Assembly: GCA_035510455.1 (NCBI GenBank)
Contig: DATKHB010000020.1
Location: forward strand, 27,974-91,973
Direction: 5' to 3'
Length of the DNA stretch: 64,000 nt
Origin: DATKGL01 sp035510455
Lineage (GTDB): Bacteria > Patescibacteriota > Saccharimonadia > Saccharimonadales > UBA4665
Under the pieces are notes generated by a model. It did no database searches and was not told the origin of the DNA. It worked only from the letters and a program-made list of their open reading frames with translations. Shown piece after piece: positions 33,521 to 40,319 of this stretch (positions within the stretch are counted from its first letter, which is position 1; each line of letters opens with the position of its first letter). Position numbers and translations under genes: made by a program.

Positions 33521-34011
33521 AAAGACCCAAGCCAATCCAAGGCATTCGGCACTTTGTACGCCGTTCGCCGGCAATCACTGAAGCCGTCAGTGAAACTACC
33601 GCCGGAGGGATTATTTTTCGACGTAATCAAAAGAATGACGTAGAAATCCTTCTAATCCAAGATGCTAAAAACCGATGGACAATCCCCAAGGGTCACGTAG
33701 AACCTGGTGAGGAGCCAAGACAGACGGCCGAGAGAGAAATTCAAGAAGAGACCGGTCTTCAAGACATGAAAGTTTTTAACTGGTTAGGCAAGGTAACTTT
33801 TCGCTATCGGCGTAACCACACGCTGGTGCTCATGACGATGCATATATATTTGGTTGGGGCCACTGGTAACTCCGACAGGGTTAAACCCGAAGATTGGATG
33901 AATTCTATTAAGTGGTTCCCCTCTAAAGAAGCCATTGACCAGATTGAATATGAGGATATTGGTAAGCTGATGCTAGTCGGCTTGAAGAAAATCCGCGAAG
34001 AAAAACTATAA
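33517..34011 (+). CDS. NUDIX hydrolase
   Basis: 164 residues. Nudix box GHVEPGEEPRQTAEREIQEE near residues 66-85 followed by TGL. Upstream TTAGGIIFRRNQKNDVEILLIQ and IPKGH are typical of the diadenosine-polyphosphate / MutT-like group (Ap4A hydrolases), so alarmone or Np4N clearance is possible. Sits between nusB and rnc, with ATGA overlap to nusB. Confidence 0.88.
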   Translation: MKRPKPIQGIRHFVRRSPAITEAVSETTAGGIIFRRNQKNDVEILLIQDAKNRWTIPKGHVEPGEEPRQTAEREIQEETGLQDMKVFNWLGKVTFRYRRNHTLVLMTMHIYLVGATGNSDRVKPEDWMNSIKWFPSKEAIDQIEYEDIGKLMLVGLKKIREEKL

Positions 34012-34021
34012 ATCATCTGAT

Positions 34022-34723
34022 ATGAATAATGCTACCGATTACCAAACTTTTGCCGAAAAGGTCTTGGGTTTTAAATTTAAAGATGTAAACCTGCTAATAA
34101 CTGCCTTTACTCATCGCTCTTACCTTAACGAGCACCGTAAAACCGTTAAAGAACATAACGAACGATTAGAATTTCTCGGTGATGCCGTATTGGAACTGGT
34201 CGCTACCGAATATCTATACGTTAACTTCAAAGATCCTGAAGGAATATTAACTAACTGGAGAAGCGCACTAGTTAGAACCGAAAGCATTGGAGCCTGTGCT
34301 ACACGACTGGGGTTTGAACCGCTGTTGCGTTTAAGCCGTGGCGAGAACCACGGTACCGATAGGGCTAGGGCTCAGATTTTGGCTAACAGCTTCGAGGCTA
34401 TCGTTGGGGCTATGTATCTGGATCAAGGATATGAAGCTGCCAAACAATTTATAACCAAGAATTTACTAATAACATTTGTTGATATATTGGCCAGCGGTTC
34501 GTGGATGGACCCCAAGTCTCACTTGCAGGAACAGATTCAAAGCCAAGAAGGTTTTACGCCTCACTACAAAGTCTTAAGCGAAGAAGGACCGGATCACGAT
34601 AAAACTTTTACGGTCGGCGTGTACGTTAACGGTAAGTTACGCGGTCAGGGTGTTGGGCCAAGCAAGCAGGCCGGCCAGCAGCAAGCCGCCGAGATGGCTC
34701 TTAAGCACTACCAAAACGATTAA
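34022..34723 (+). CDS. rnc: ribonuclease III
   Basis: RNase III processes rRNA precursors and other double-stranded RNA. 233 residues. The signature ERLEFLGDAVLELVATEYLY holds catalytic Glu and Asp (about 42-61); the second acidic pair is in ANSFEAIVGAMYLDQGYEAA. The dsRNA-binding domain is the last 70 residues (DPKSHLQEQIQSQ, GVGPSKQAGQQQAAEMAL). Last gene of the rpmF operon; a new promoter follows. Confidence 0.95.
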   Translation: MNNATDYQTFAEKVLGFKFKDVNLLITAFTHRSYLNEHRKTVKEHNERLEFLGDAVLELVATEYLYVNFKDPEGILTNWRSALVRTESIGACATRLGFEPLLRLSRGENHGTDRARAQILANSFEAIVGAMYLDQGYEAAKQFITKNLLITFVDILASGSWMDPKSHLQEQIQSQEGFTPHYKVLSEEGPDHDKTFTVGVYVNGKLRGQGVGPSKQAGQQQAAEMALKHYQND

Positions 34724-34728
34724 ACAGT

Positions 34729-34757
34729 TTGACAACAGAGAAGCCAATCTGTAAAAT
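34729..34757 (+). promoter_or_regulatory. sigma70-type promoter of rpsP
   Basis: TTGACA at 34729-34734, spacer of exactly 17, then TAAAAT at 34752-34757. One of two full -35/-10 promoters seen in the window; its leader of about 57 nt has a weak GAAAGG site. Confidence 0.7.
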
Positions 34758-34819
34758 AGCAGTAACGTTGAGTTATTAATTAACCTAAATAACCTCACGA
34801 AAGGTAAATCGATTTATAT

Positions 34820-35458
34820 ATGTTAGCTATCCGCATGCAACGTACCGGCCGAAGTGGCCATGCCATGTTTAGAATCATAGTTCAAGATTCTCGTCGGACA
34901 CCAACTAGCGGTAAGCTAGTGGCTCAAATTGGCCATTATGACCCGCATCAAAAAACGATAACCCTCGATAAAGATAAAGCCAAGTTCTATTTAGAACACG
35001 GCGCCCAGCCGTCACCACGAGTAGTGAAGATCTTAAAAATCGAGGATGTTAAGTTGCCTAAATGGGTTACAGAAAAATCACCTGCACCTGGTAAACTTCG
35101 TAACCCCGATAAACTAAGGAAGAATCGCCCAGCTGAGGAAAAAGCACCAGAGCCTTTGCCGATCGCTGAAACAGCGCCTGAAGCTACCGAAATTAAGGAA
35201 GACCTGCCAGCAATTGTTGAAGCTGAGGAAAAGGTTCCTGAAGCTGACGCTACTCCGCCGGAAGAAACTGAACCCGAAAAGACCGATGCTGACGATAAGC
35301 TAGGCGAAGCTGTGCCCGCTGAAGAGACTCCACCAAGAAATGAAGACCCCAAGTCTGATGAGCAACCCGCGGAGGTTGAAAAGGATGAGCCTAAGGAAGC
35401 TGAAAATAGCGAATCGGTACTCAAAACCGAAGATGCAGATACCGACGAACCAAAGTAG
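34820..35458 (+). CDS. rpsP: 30S ribosomal protein S16 with long acidic extension
   Basis: bS16 helps 30S assembly. Residues 1-80 are the S16 fold (MLAIRMQRTGRSGHAMFRII, GKLVAQIGHYDPHQKT, HGAQPSPRVVKILK). The normal protein has 80-90 residues; this one has 212. The added 110 residues are almost only Glu, Ala, Pro, Asp and Thr, without hydrophobic core, so a disordered polyanion. Full promoter upstream. rpsP-khpA-trmD order is the usual bacterial one, minus rimM and rplS. Confidence 0.93.
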   Translation: MLAIRMQRTGRSGHAMFRIIVQDSRRTPTSGKLVAQIGHYDPHQKTITLDKDKAKFYLEHGAQPSPRVVKILKIEDVKLPKWVTEKSPAPGKLRNPDKLRKNRPAEEKAPEPLPIAETAPEATEIKEDLPAIVEAEEKVPEADATPPEETEPEKTDADDKLGEAVPAEETPPRNEDPKSDEQPAEVEKDEPKEAENSESVLKTEDADTDEPK

Positions 35459-35496
35459 CTCACTCCGATTTTAGAATCAACCCTAATTGTTTTTGC

Positions 35497-35502
35497 TATA
35501 AT
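35497..35502 (+). promoter_or_regulatory. -10 box of the KH-domain gene
   Basis: Perfect TATAAT. A GGGAG ribosome site follows at 35521-35525, before GTG 35532. Confidence 0.5.
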
Positions 35503-35531
35503 ATTATTGACACTAATGTAGGGAGTCTGTT

Positions 35532-36092
35532 GTGAACAGTATTGACCAACAATTCATAGAATTTATCGTAAAGTCTTTAGTCAGTAAACCCGATGCCGTA
35601 AAGGTAGATCGTCGTATTGACGAGAAAGGTGTTTTGCTAGAATTAACGGTTGACCCAGAAGATTTGGGCCGCGTTATTGGCAAGCGTGGAGCTACCGCCC
35701 AAAGCCTAAGGACACTTCTTAGAGCTCTTGGTACCAAAAACGATGCTCGCTACAACCTAAAGATTGTCGATAACGGGCCAAGTGATTACTCAAGTAATCG
35801 TAACCAAACTAACGATACTAATTCGTCTTATGGGCCGCCTCAGGATACTCAAAGCGTGCCCACTCCACAGAGCGACGACAACACTGCTGATGAGGCTGAC
35901 GATCCTCTAAGCGAGGAGATAAAAGCCGAAGAGCCTGATATGAGCGAAGAACCGGCAGAAACTGTAGAACACGAAGAGTCTAAAGACCCTGAAGACGCTC
36001 AAGAAGAACAAACCCCTGATGAAGATGATCACGAGAGTGTTGTAAGTAAAACCCGAAAAGAACTTGAAGATCTAGACGACCTTGATGTATAG
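35532..36092 (+). CDS. khpA: KH-domain RNA-binding protein (KhpA-like) with acidic tail
   Basis: KhpA is a small KH protein, often working with KhpB/Jag in division and RNA control. Residues 1-78 match it: IEFIVKSLVSKPDAVKVDR, then the GxxG loop in DLGRVIGKRGATAQSLRTLL. The remaining 105 residues are acidic low complexity (many Glu, Asp, Pro), absent from usual KhpA proteins of about 80 residues. Start GTG 35532 has GGGAG 6 nt upstream. Position between rpsP and trmD is the normal khpA place. Confidence 0.85.
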   Translation: MNSIDQQFIEFIVKSLVSKPDAVKVDRRIDEKGVLLELTVDPEDLGRVIGKRGATAQSLRTLLRALGTKNDARYNLKIVDNGPSDYSSNRNQTNDTNSSYGPPQDTQSVPTPQSDDNTADEADDPLSEEIKAEEPDMSEEPAETVEHEESKDPEDAQEEQTPDEDDHESVVSKTRKELEDLDDLDV

Positions 36093-36184
36093 TATCGCCT
36101 AAGTCGAACAAAAACGACGTAAAAAATAAAAGCTCACTGCGAGCCATCCTGGGGATCCGGTTTGGGAGCTTTATGTGATAAAAT

Positions 36185-36216
36185 GGACCACAATTTCAGG
36201 TGGTTCTTTTTATTTT
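36185..36216 (+). terminator. rho-independent terminator after the KH gene
   Basis: GGACCAC (36185-36191) pairs with GTGGTTC (36200-36206), loop of 8, followed by TTTTTATTTT. Confidence 0.75.
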
Positions 36217-36282
36217 AACTCGCGTTTGGAGGAACGCCAGAGAAGTTCTAGATTCGTTGATTATGCCGCACCGAAAACTTAT

Positions 36283-36291
36283 TGATACAAT
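36283..36291 (+). promoter_or_regulatory. extended -10 of trmD, leaderless start
   Basis: TGA then TACAAT (36286-36291), 8 nt before ATG 36300. Confidence 0.45.
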
Positions 36292-36299
36292 ATACTTAA

Positions 36300-36953
36300 A
36301 TGAGAATCCAGATAATAAGTTTATTCCCAAATATGTTTGATGGCGTATTAAACACCAGCATGCTTAAAAAAGCCCAAGACAATAAGCTTGTGGAATTTAT
36401 CTACGTTAATCTTCGTGATTTTGGGCTGGGCACTCGTAAGCAGGTTGATGATACACCTTACGGAGGCGGAGATGGCATGCTGTTAAGGCCAGAACCGATA
36501 TTTGCAGCTATAGGGCATGCCAAAAAACAAGATAAAACCGCAAAGGTCTATCTTATGACTCCGCGCGGTAAGAAATTAACACAGCGCTTATCAAAAAGCA
36601 TATCTGATCTTAACACCGGCATGATAATTATCTGCCCGCGTTACGAAGGTTATGATGAACGGATAGTCGATGCGATAGACGAGCAAATATCTATTGGAGA
36701 CTACATCTTAACGGGTGGCGAACTGCCAGCGATGGTCTTAATTGATAGTATTGTTCGTCTAATACCCGGCGTACTGGGAGGAGAGAATAGTGCCGAAATA
36801 GAATCATTCAGCGATGGTAAAACCTTAGAATTCCCACAATACACTCGTCCAGAAGAATTCAAAGGTAAAACTGTCCCGCCAGTTTTACTAAGCGGCCACC
36901 ACGGCAATATTGAGGACTGGCGCAAAAAGCATAGCTCAAAAGTTTTGGATTAA
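36300..36953 (+). CDS. trmD: tRNA (guanine(37)-N1)-methyltransferase TrmD
   Basis: TrmD makes m1G37 with SAM and prevents frameshifts. 217 residues, slightly shorter than usual because the C-terminal helices are reduced. SPOUT knot motifs are clear: DTPYGGGDGMLLRPEPI near 49-65, CPRYEGYDERIVDAIDEQIS near 111-130, IGDYILTGGELPAMVLIDSI and the following GVLGGENSAEIESF. The gene is alone, with its own leaderless promoter, and lacks the rimM and rplS partners. Confidence 0.95.
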   Translation: MRIQIISLFPNMFDGVLNTSMLKKAQDNKLVEFIYVNLRDFGLGTRKQVDDTPYGGGDGMLLRPEPIFAAIGHAKKQDKTAKVYLMTPRGKKLTQRLSKSISDLNTGMIIICPRYEGYDERIVDAIDEQISIGDYILTGGELPAMVLIDSIVRLIPGVLGGENSAEIESFSDGKTLEFPQYTRPEEFKGKTVPPVLLSGHHGNIEDWRKKHSSKVLD

Positions 36954-36954
36954 T

Positions 36955-36963
36955 TGTTATACT
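36955..36963 (+). promoter_or_regulatory. extended -10 of sodN
   Basis: TGT then TATACT (36958-36963). A ribosome site AAGGAG follows at 36976-36981, 5 nt before ATG 36987. Confidence 0.5.
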
Positions 36964-36986
36964 GAAGTTAAAAGGAAGGAGCATGT

Positions 36987-37370
36987 ATGTTACAAAGAAT
37001 TATCAAACCGGTTTACGCTCACTGCGATTTGCCTTGCGGCGTTTACGATCCGGCTCAGGCTAAGATTGAAGCCCAAAGTGTATTAGAGATCGTTAAAAAA
37101 TACCCAGGTCTTAGTGAGGAAGATAAAATTCGAGCCATTATGATTAAAGAAGACCGCGCAGAACTTGTTAAACACCACTTGTGGGTACTATGGACAGATT
37201 ATTTTAAGCCAGAACACCTAGAAAAATATCCTAATCTCCATGAGTTATTTTGGAAGGCCACTAAACAAGCCGGGCAGTGTAAAAAATCAGTAGACGAAAA
37301 GGTTTGTCAGGAATTATTGGACCAAATTGATGAAATCTCTAAAATCTTCTGGGAAACCAAAAAAGCTTAA
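36987..37370 (+). CDS. sodN: nickel-dependent superoxide dismutase precursor
   Basis: Ni-SOD converts superoxide to oxygen and hydrogen peroxide. The 127-residue precursor has an 11-residue leader (MLQRIIKPVYA) followed by HCDLPCGVYDPAQAKIEAQ. The Ni-hook HCDLPCGVY is exact: after cleavage the new N-terminal His and the two Cys (Cys2 and Cys6) bind nickel. The remainder is the four-helix bundle with WVLWTDYF and FWKATKQAGQCKKS. Mature length about 116, as in the family. The maturation protease gene overlaps downstream. Strong ribosome site. Confidence 0.95.
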   Translation: MLQRIIKPVYAHCDLPCGVYDPAQAKIEAQSVLEIVKKYPGLSEEDKIRAIMIKEDRAELVKHHLWVLWTDYFKPEHLEKYPNLHELFWKATKQAGQCKKSVDEKVCQELLDQIDEISKIFWETKKA

Positions 37371-37647
37371 ACTAATTTTCTTTAGGCGAGTAATTGGCAA
37401 AAGCATGCTACCGACCTTAAAGCCGGGACAGATAATTATTGTCTCTGGTATTTATGGTAATTTAGGGTCAGACTCAGTAGTAGTTTTTAATCATGATAAT
37501 ATGGAAAAAATTAAGCGTATAAAAGACGTAAGAAGACAAAAAATGTTTGTAGTTGGTGACAATCATAAACTTAGCGTCGATAGTCGAAGTTTTGGCTGGC
37601 TATCAAAAGAAAAAGTAATAGGGAAGATCATATGGCCGAGGATCTAA
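37330..37647 (+). CDS. sodX: Ni-SOD maturation protease SodX (S26 signal-peptidase family)
   Basis: Removes the SodN leader so that His1 can bind nickel. About 105 residues. Catalytic Ser is in GKSMLPTLKPGQ (near 23-34), catalytic Lys region is KIKRIKDVRR, and VVGDNHKLSVDSRSFGWLSK is the S26 box. There is no membrane helix, as expected for SodX, which acts in the cytoplasm. The start overlaps sodN by 41 nt; TTG 37327 and ATG 37330 are adjacent candidates. The next gene begins 16 nt before its stop. Confidence 0.9.
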   Translation: MKSLKSSGKPKKLKLIFFRRVIGKSMLPTLKPGQIIIVSGIYGNLGSDSVVVFNHDNMEKIKRIKDVRRQKMFVVGDNHKLSVDSRSFGWLSKEKVIGKIIWPRI

Positions 37648-38384
37648 AGAGATATGGTGGAGATCGTCTAAAACCAAAAGTTGTTCTAGCGGTGGCTGCC
37701 CACCCAGATGATTTCGAATATTTTGATTTTGGAATTGCTGGGACGATTGCGAAATGGGTTAAAGACGGGAGCAAGGCATTTTATTTAATCTTAACTAACG
37801 GCAATAAAGGGTCATCAAACCGGGCTTTAAATTGCGCCGAGATACAGAAAATCCGCCAGCAGGAACAAAGAGCCGCTGGTAATGTACTGGGGCTAAGCGA
37901 TGTTTTTTTCTGTAACTATGAAGACGGTCTACTAATGGTCAATGCTGACGTTAAAAGGGACATAGTTAGAATAATAAGAAAAGTCAGGCCTGATGTCGTA
38001 ATCACCACTGATCCGAGTATACTTTACTCTCTAAGTCGGGGTATAGTTAATCATTCTGATCACCGTGCGGCCGGTGAAGCTACTATAGATGCTGTCTATC
38101 CCCTGTCTCGTGATCATTTAAGTTTCCCAGAGCTCCTACACGATGAAAAACTGGAACCTCACCGCGTGTCAACCTTACTGCTGTCAAATTTTGAACAGCA
38201 AAACTATTATGTGGACATATCAAATGAATTTGACACTCGAATAAAAGCGCTAGCCGAACATAAGAGTCAAATACTAGATTTTGGGACAATTGAAGGTCAG
38301 ATTAGAGCCACGGCAAGCGAACTGGGGGCAAAAGTTGGCGCTAAATACGCCGAAGGCTATTTAAGAATAGACTTCCCGTTCTAA
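37632..38384 (+). CDS. PIG-L family deacetylase
   Basis: 250 residues. The zinc motif AAHPDDFEYFD lies near 22-32 and the third ligand in GIVNHSDHRAAGEA near 138-150. PIG-L/LmbE enzymes remove acetyl groups from GlcNAc or related sugars, e.g. for glycolipids or thiol cofactors. Overlaps sodX by 16 nt, so transcribed with sodN-sodX. The link with superoxide defence would fit a thiol-cofactor pathway (MshB/BshB type), but no other gene of one is seen here. Confidence 0.88.
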   Translation: MAEDLKRYGGDRLKPKVVLAVAAHPDDFEYFDFGIAGTIAKWVKDGSKAFYLILTNGNKGSSNRALNCAEIQKIRQQEQRAAGNVLGLSDVFFCNYEDGLLMVNADVKRDIVRIIRKVRPDVVITTDPSILYSLSRGIVNHSDHRAAGEATIDAVYPLSRDHLSFPELLHDEKLEPHRVSTLLLSNFEQQNYYVDISNEFDTRIKALAEHKSQILDFGTIEGQIRATASELGAKVGAKYAEGYLRIDFPF

Positions 38385-38388
38385 ATAC

Positions 38389-38772
38389 TCATTTTTCTTC
38401 TTTAGATTCCAGGTCGTATATCAAAGTATGATTGAGCCCATAGTAGTGGGCTACTTCGTGCCAAACCGTTCGCGATACCCGGCTTCTTAATTCCTGTAAA
38501 CTATTGCTGGCTTGTTCCAGCGGTAATTTAAAAATCGTAATCTTATCTGGCAATAACTTTAATCTACCCATCCGCTGATTGAGGGGCACTCCCTCATAAA
38601 GACCGAATAAGGTCTGATAGCCTTTTAACTTCAGAGCCTGTCTTTGCTCTTCCGACGGTTCGTCTTCGACTATAATCGCTATATTGTCTAAATGATCAAC
38701 GTATCGTTTGGGCAGCGAAGCAATTGCTTCATTAACTAAAGATTCAAAATCCTCTTGGCTTGATGTGTACAC
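38389..38772 (-). CDS. minimal zincin-type metallopeptidase (DUF1025-like)
   Basis: 127 residues with the motif HEVAHYYGLNH near residues 107-117 (HExxHxxGxxH), FGLYEGVPL and DKITIFKLPLEQ upstream. These small cytoplasmic zincins (PF06262 type) have no known substrate. Start is GTG 38772, 8 nt after an extended -10 (TGT TAGAAT), which favours this start over later ATG codons. Converges with the PIG-L gene at a 4-nt gap. Confidence 0.85.
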   Translation of the reverse strand: MYTSSQEDFESLVNEAIASLPKRYVDHLDNIAIIVEDEPSEEQRQALKLKGYQTLFGLYEGVPLNQRMGRLKLLPDKITIFKLPLEQASNSLQELRSRVSRTVWHEVAHYYGLNHTLIYDLESKEEK

Positions 38773-38780
38773 TTAGGCCT

Positions 38781-38789
38781 ATTCTAACA
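38781..38789 (-). promoter_or_regulatory. extended -10 of the zincin gene, leaderless start
   Basis: On the minus strand TGT then TAGAAT, 8 nt before GTG 38772. Confidence 0.45.
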
Positions 38790-38981
38790 TAATACAAGTA
38801 GCCGAAAACGCCCACTTTGCCGCATCGTTTGTCGGTTAAAAAATGCCGGCCGCTATACCGATCGCTGCTTGTAAATAGGTCATTTTTTTCTTTGGTCAGT
38901 CAGTACCACATGGATACGGGCTATATCCCATTTTCATGGGTATATTTATTTTGCATGTTGGGCGGGGCTATAAGCAAATTT

Positions 38982-40202
38982 TTAGGGATTAGAGTGATGT
39001 TGCTGATCAACTGAGGTCTTATTCAGGTTAGTATTAAAAGCCGTGTCTGCACTATTAATGAAAGTCTTCTTGTCCCGAATGATAGCCTGCGGCGGCAGCT
39101 GGTCGGTATGAGTTGATATGCCGCTGACTCGCTTAACGGCTGTTCCGATAGCCAAGAATTCTATTACATCTCCTCCAAGCTGGTAGATATATGTCTTAAT
39201 CCCCAAAACATCATCAGCGCCAATCTCCTCAGCCTGTTGCTGGACTTTTTTTAAAGATTCTTCACGGGCTCCGTAAATCATTTGAGTTAAGGTTGTAAGC
39301 TCACCTTTTACAAAGCCGTGGATAGCTGCTCTGATTCCCCCTACAACACCCAGAGAATATACCGATGTCCCTAGGATTAATTTAAGAGGCACATAGCCGA
39401 TCCTTGTTATATTCCAAGTTTCTTCGGCTGTCATATCGCTCGTTATAATCCCTCCGACGGAATCGGCAATCGATGCCAGCTTATCGTTGTAGGAAGCCGA
39501 CCCGATCATTACCATTTCTTGGACTCCAGTCTCGCCGAGCGGCAGAATCGTCGTACGTATACCGATTACACTATTAGCCCCGAAAGATTTAGCCTCAGCA
39601 GCAATCCTTTGGAGTGCTAAATTCCGGGTGATATTGAAAATATTGCTGAACTGAGTAATTTCACCTTTGACCATCTCTTTTAGTTCACCAAGTAGGTTTC
39701 GGCCAACACCTATTGAATAAGCCACATTGCCAAGCGCAAACCTAAGCGGATAGAAATTAGCATCGATTTGACAGAAGAATTCTTGCCCGTCAGAAGAACT
39801 AGTAATAAAATTTTGCGGCTGCTGATTATCTTGACGAAATATGGTCGAGCCTATCGATAAAAATTCAATGTTACCGGGGTGGAATACGAGCTCACTGGTT
39901 ACTCCCGTCGCTCCATGGCCGCTGTTTTTCGTTAACTCCTGCTCCAGTCGCTGCACGGATAAACGCCGACCCTCGGCAATCATGTTGGTGAACTGCGTGA
40001 TTTCACCACCAACGGTAGTACGGACACTTGAAGCAAGGCTTCCGATAAAACCGATTGCATAGACGCTGTTGCCGACTACCAAGTTGCCCGGTTTGTAACC
40101 ACTTAGATACAAGCAATATAGTTCGTTCCCGGATAGCCCGGTATAGACCGTCGGTGATGCCGTATCAGGCGCGTTTGCTGGTGACTGGCTATTATTATCC
40201 AA
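38982..40202 (-). CDS. triple YbjQ-like (heavy-metal-binding-domain family) protein
   Basis: 406 residues made of three homologous domains of about 110-120 residues. Each has the YbjQ pattern: a V-Y-(A/S)-I/L-G segment (NSVYAIGFIGSLA; NVAYSIGVGRNLL; TSVYSLGVVGGIR), then GEITQFTNM / GEITQFSNIF / GELTTLTQMI, then a helix rich in RxxxxxRLxxEA, then GANSVIGIRT-like and a final IGxA strand. YbjQ domains form pentamer rings as single units; three in one chain is unusual. Start TTG 40202 has GGGGG 8 nt upstream. Cellular role unknown. Monocistronic. Confidence 0.82.
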   Translation of the reverse strand: MDNNSQSPANAPDTASPTVYTGLSGNELYCLYLSGYKPGNLVVGNSVYAIGFIGSLASSVRTTVGGEITQFTNMIAEGRRLSVQRLEQELTKNSGHGATGVTSELVFHPGNIEFLSIGSTIFRQDNQQPQNFITSSSDGQEFFCQIDANFYPLRFALGNVAYSIGVGRNLLGELKEMVKGEITQFSNIFNITRNLALQRIAAEAKSFGANSVIGIRTTILPLGETGVQEMVMIGSASYNDKLASIADSVGGIITSDMTAEETWNITRIGYVPLKLILGTSVYSLGVVGGIRAAIHGFVKGELTTLTQMIYGAREESLKKVQQQAEEIGADDVLGIKTYIYQLGGDVIEFLAIGTAVKRVSGISTHTDQLPPQAIIRDKKTFINSADTAFNTNLNKTSVDQQHHSNP

Positions 40203-40304
40203 TTATTCCCCCTCGTTAGTTTACATATTACCACTAAACTTAGCTGGATGTTTTAAGGTTGCCCCGAGTTTAAGAGTTATCCAGTTAAGTTTCAGCAATT
40301 ATCG

Positions 40305-40310
40305 TATAAT
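40305..40310 (+). promoter_or_regulatory. -10 box of the GT-C gene, near-leaderless start
   Basis: Perfect TATAAT, 9 nt before GTG 40320. Confidence 0.45.
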
Positions 40311-40319
40311 TGATCACTA

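Larger units (their letters stand above)
36093..36299 (+). other. structured intergenic region between khpA-like gene and trmD
   Basis: No ORF. A hairpin with arms AAAGCTC and GAGCTTT (about 36132-36174) encloses an inner ATCC-tgg-GGAT stem; it carries no T-tract and so is not a simple terminator. A true terminator follows at 36185. Other bacteria have rimM at this place. The remaining 80 nt contain GGAGG but no start codon fits it. Confidence 0.4.

Noticed and set aside
34987..35463. Minus-strand Ser/Gly-rich ORF of 158 codons opposite rpsP
   Set aside because: It is the mirror of the Glu/Ala codons of the acidic S16 tail; there is no start signal.
38817..39014. Plus-strand ORF of 65 codons with a hydrophobic C-terminal half between the zincin and YbjQ genes
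   Set aside because: Has neither a -10 at the typical distance nor a ribosome site, for the first ATG or for ATG 38910, and it runs into the YbjQ gene on the other strand.
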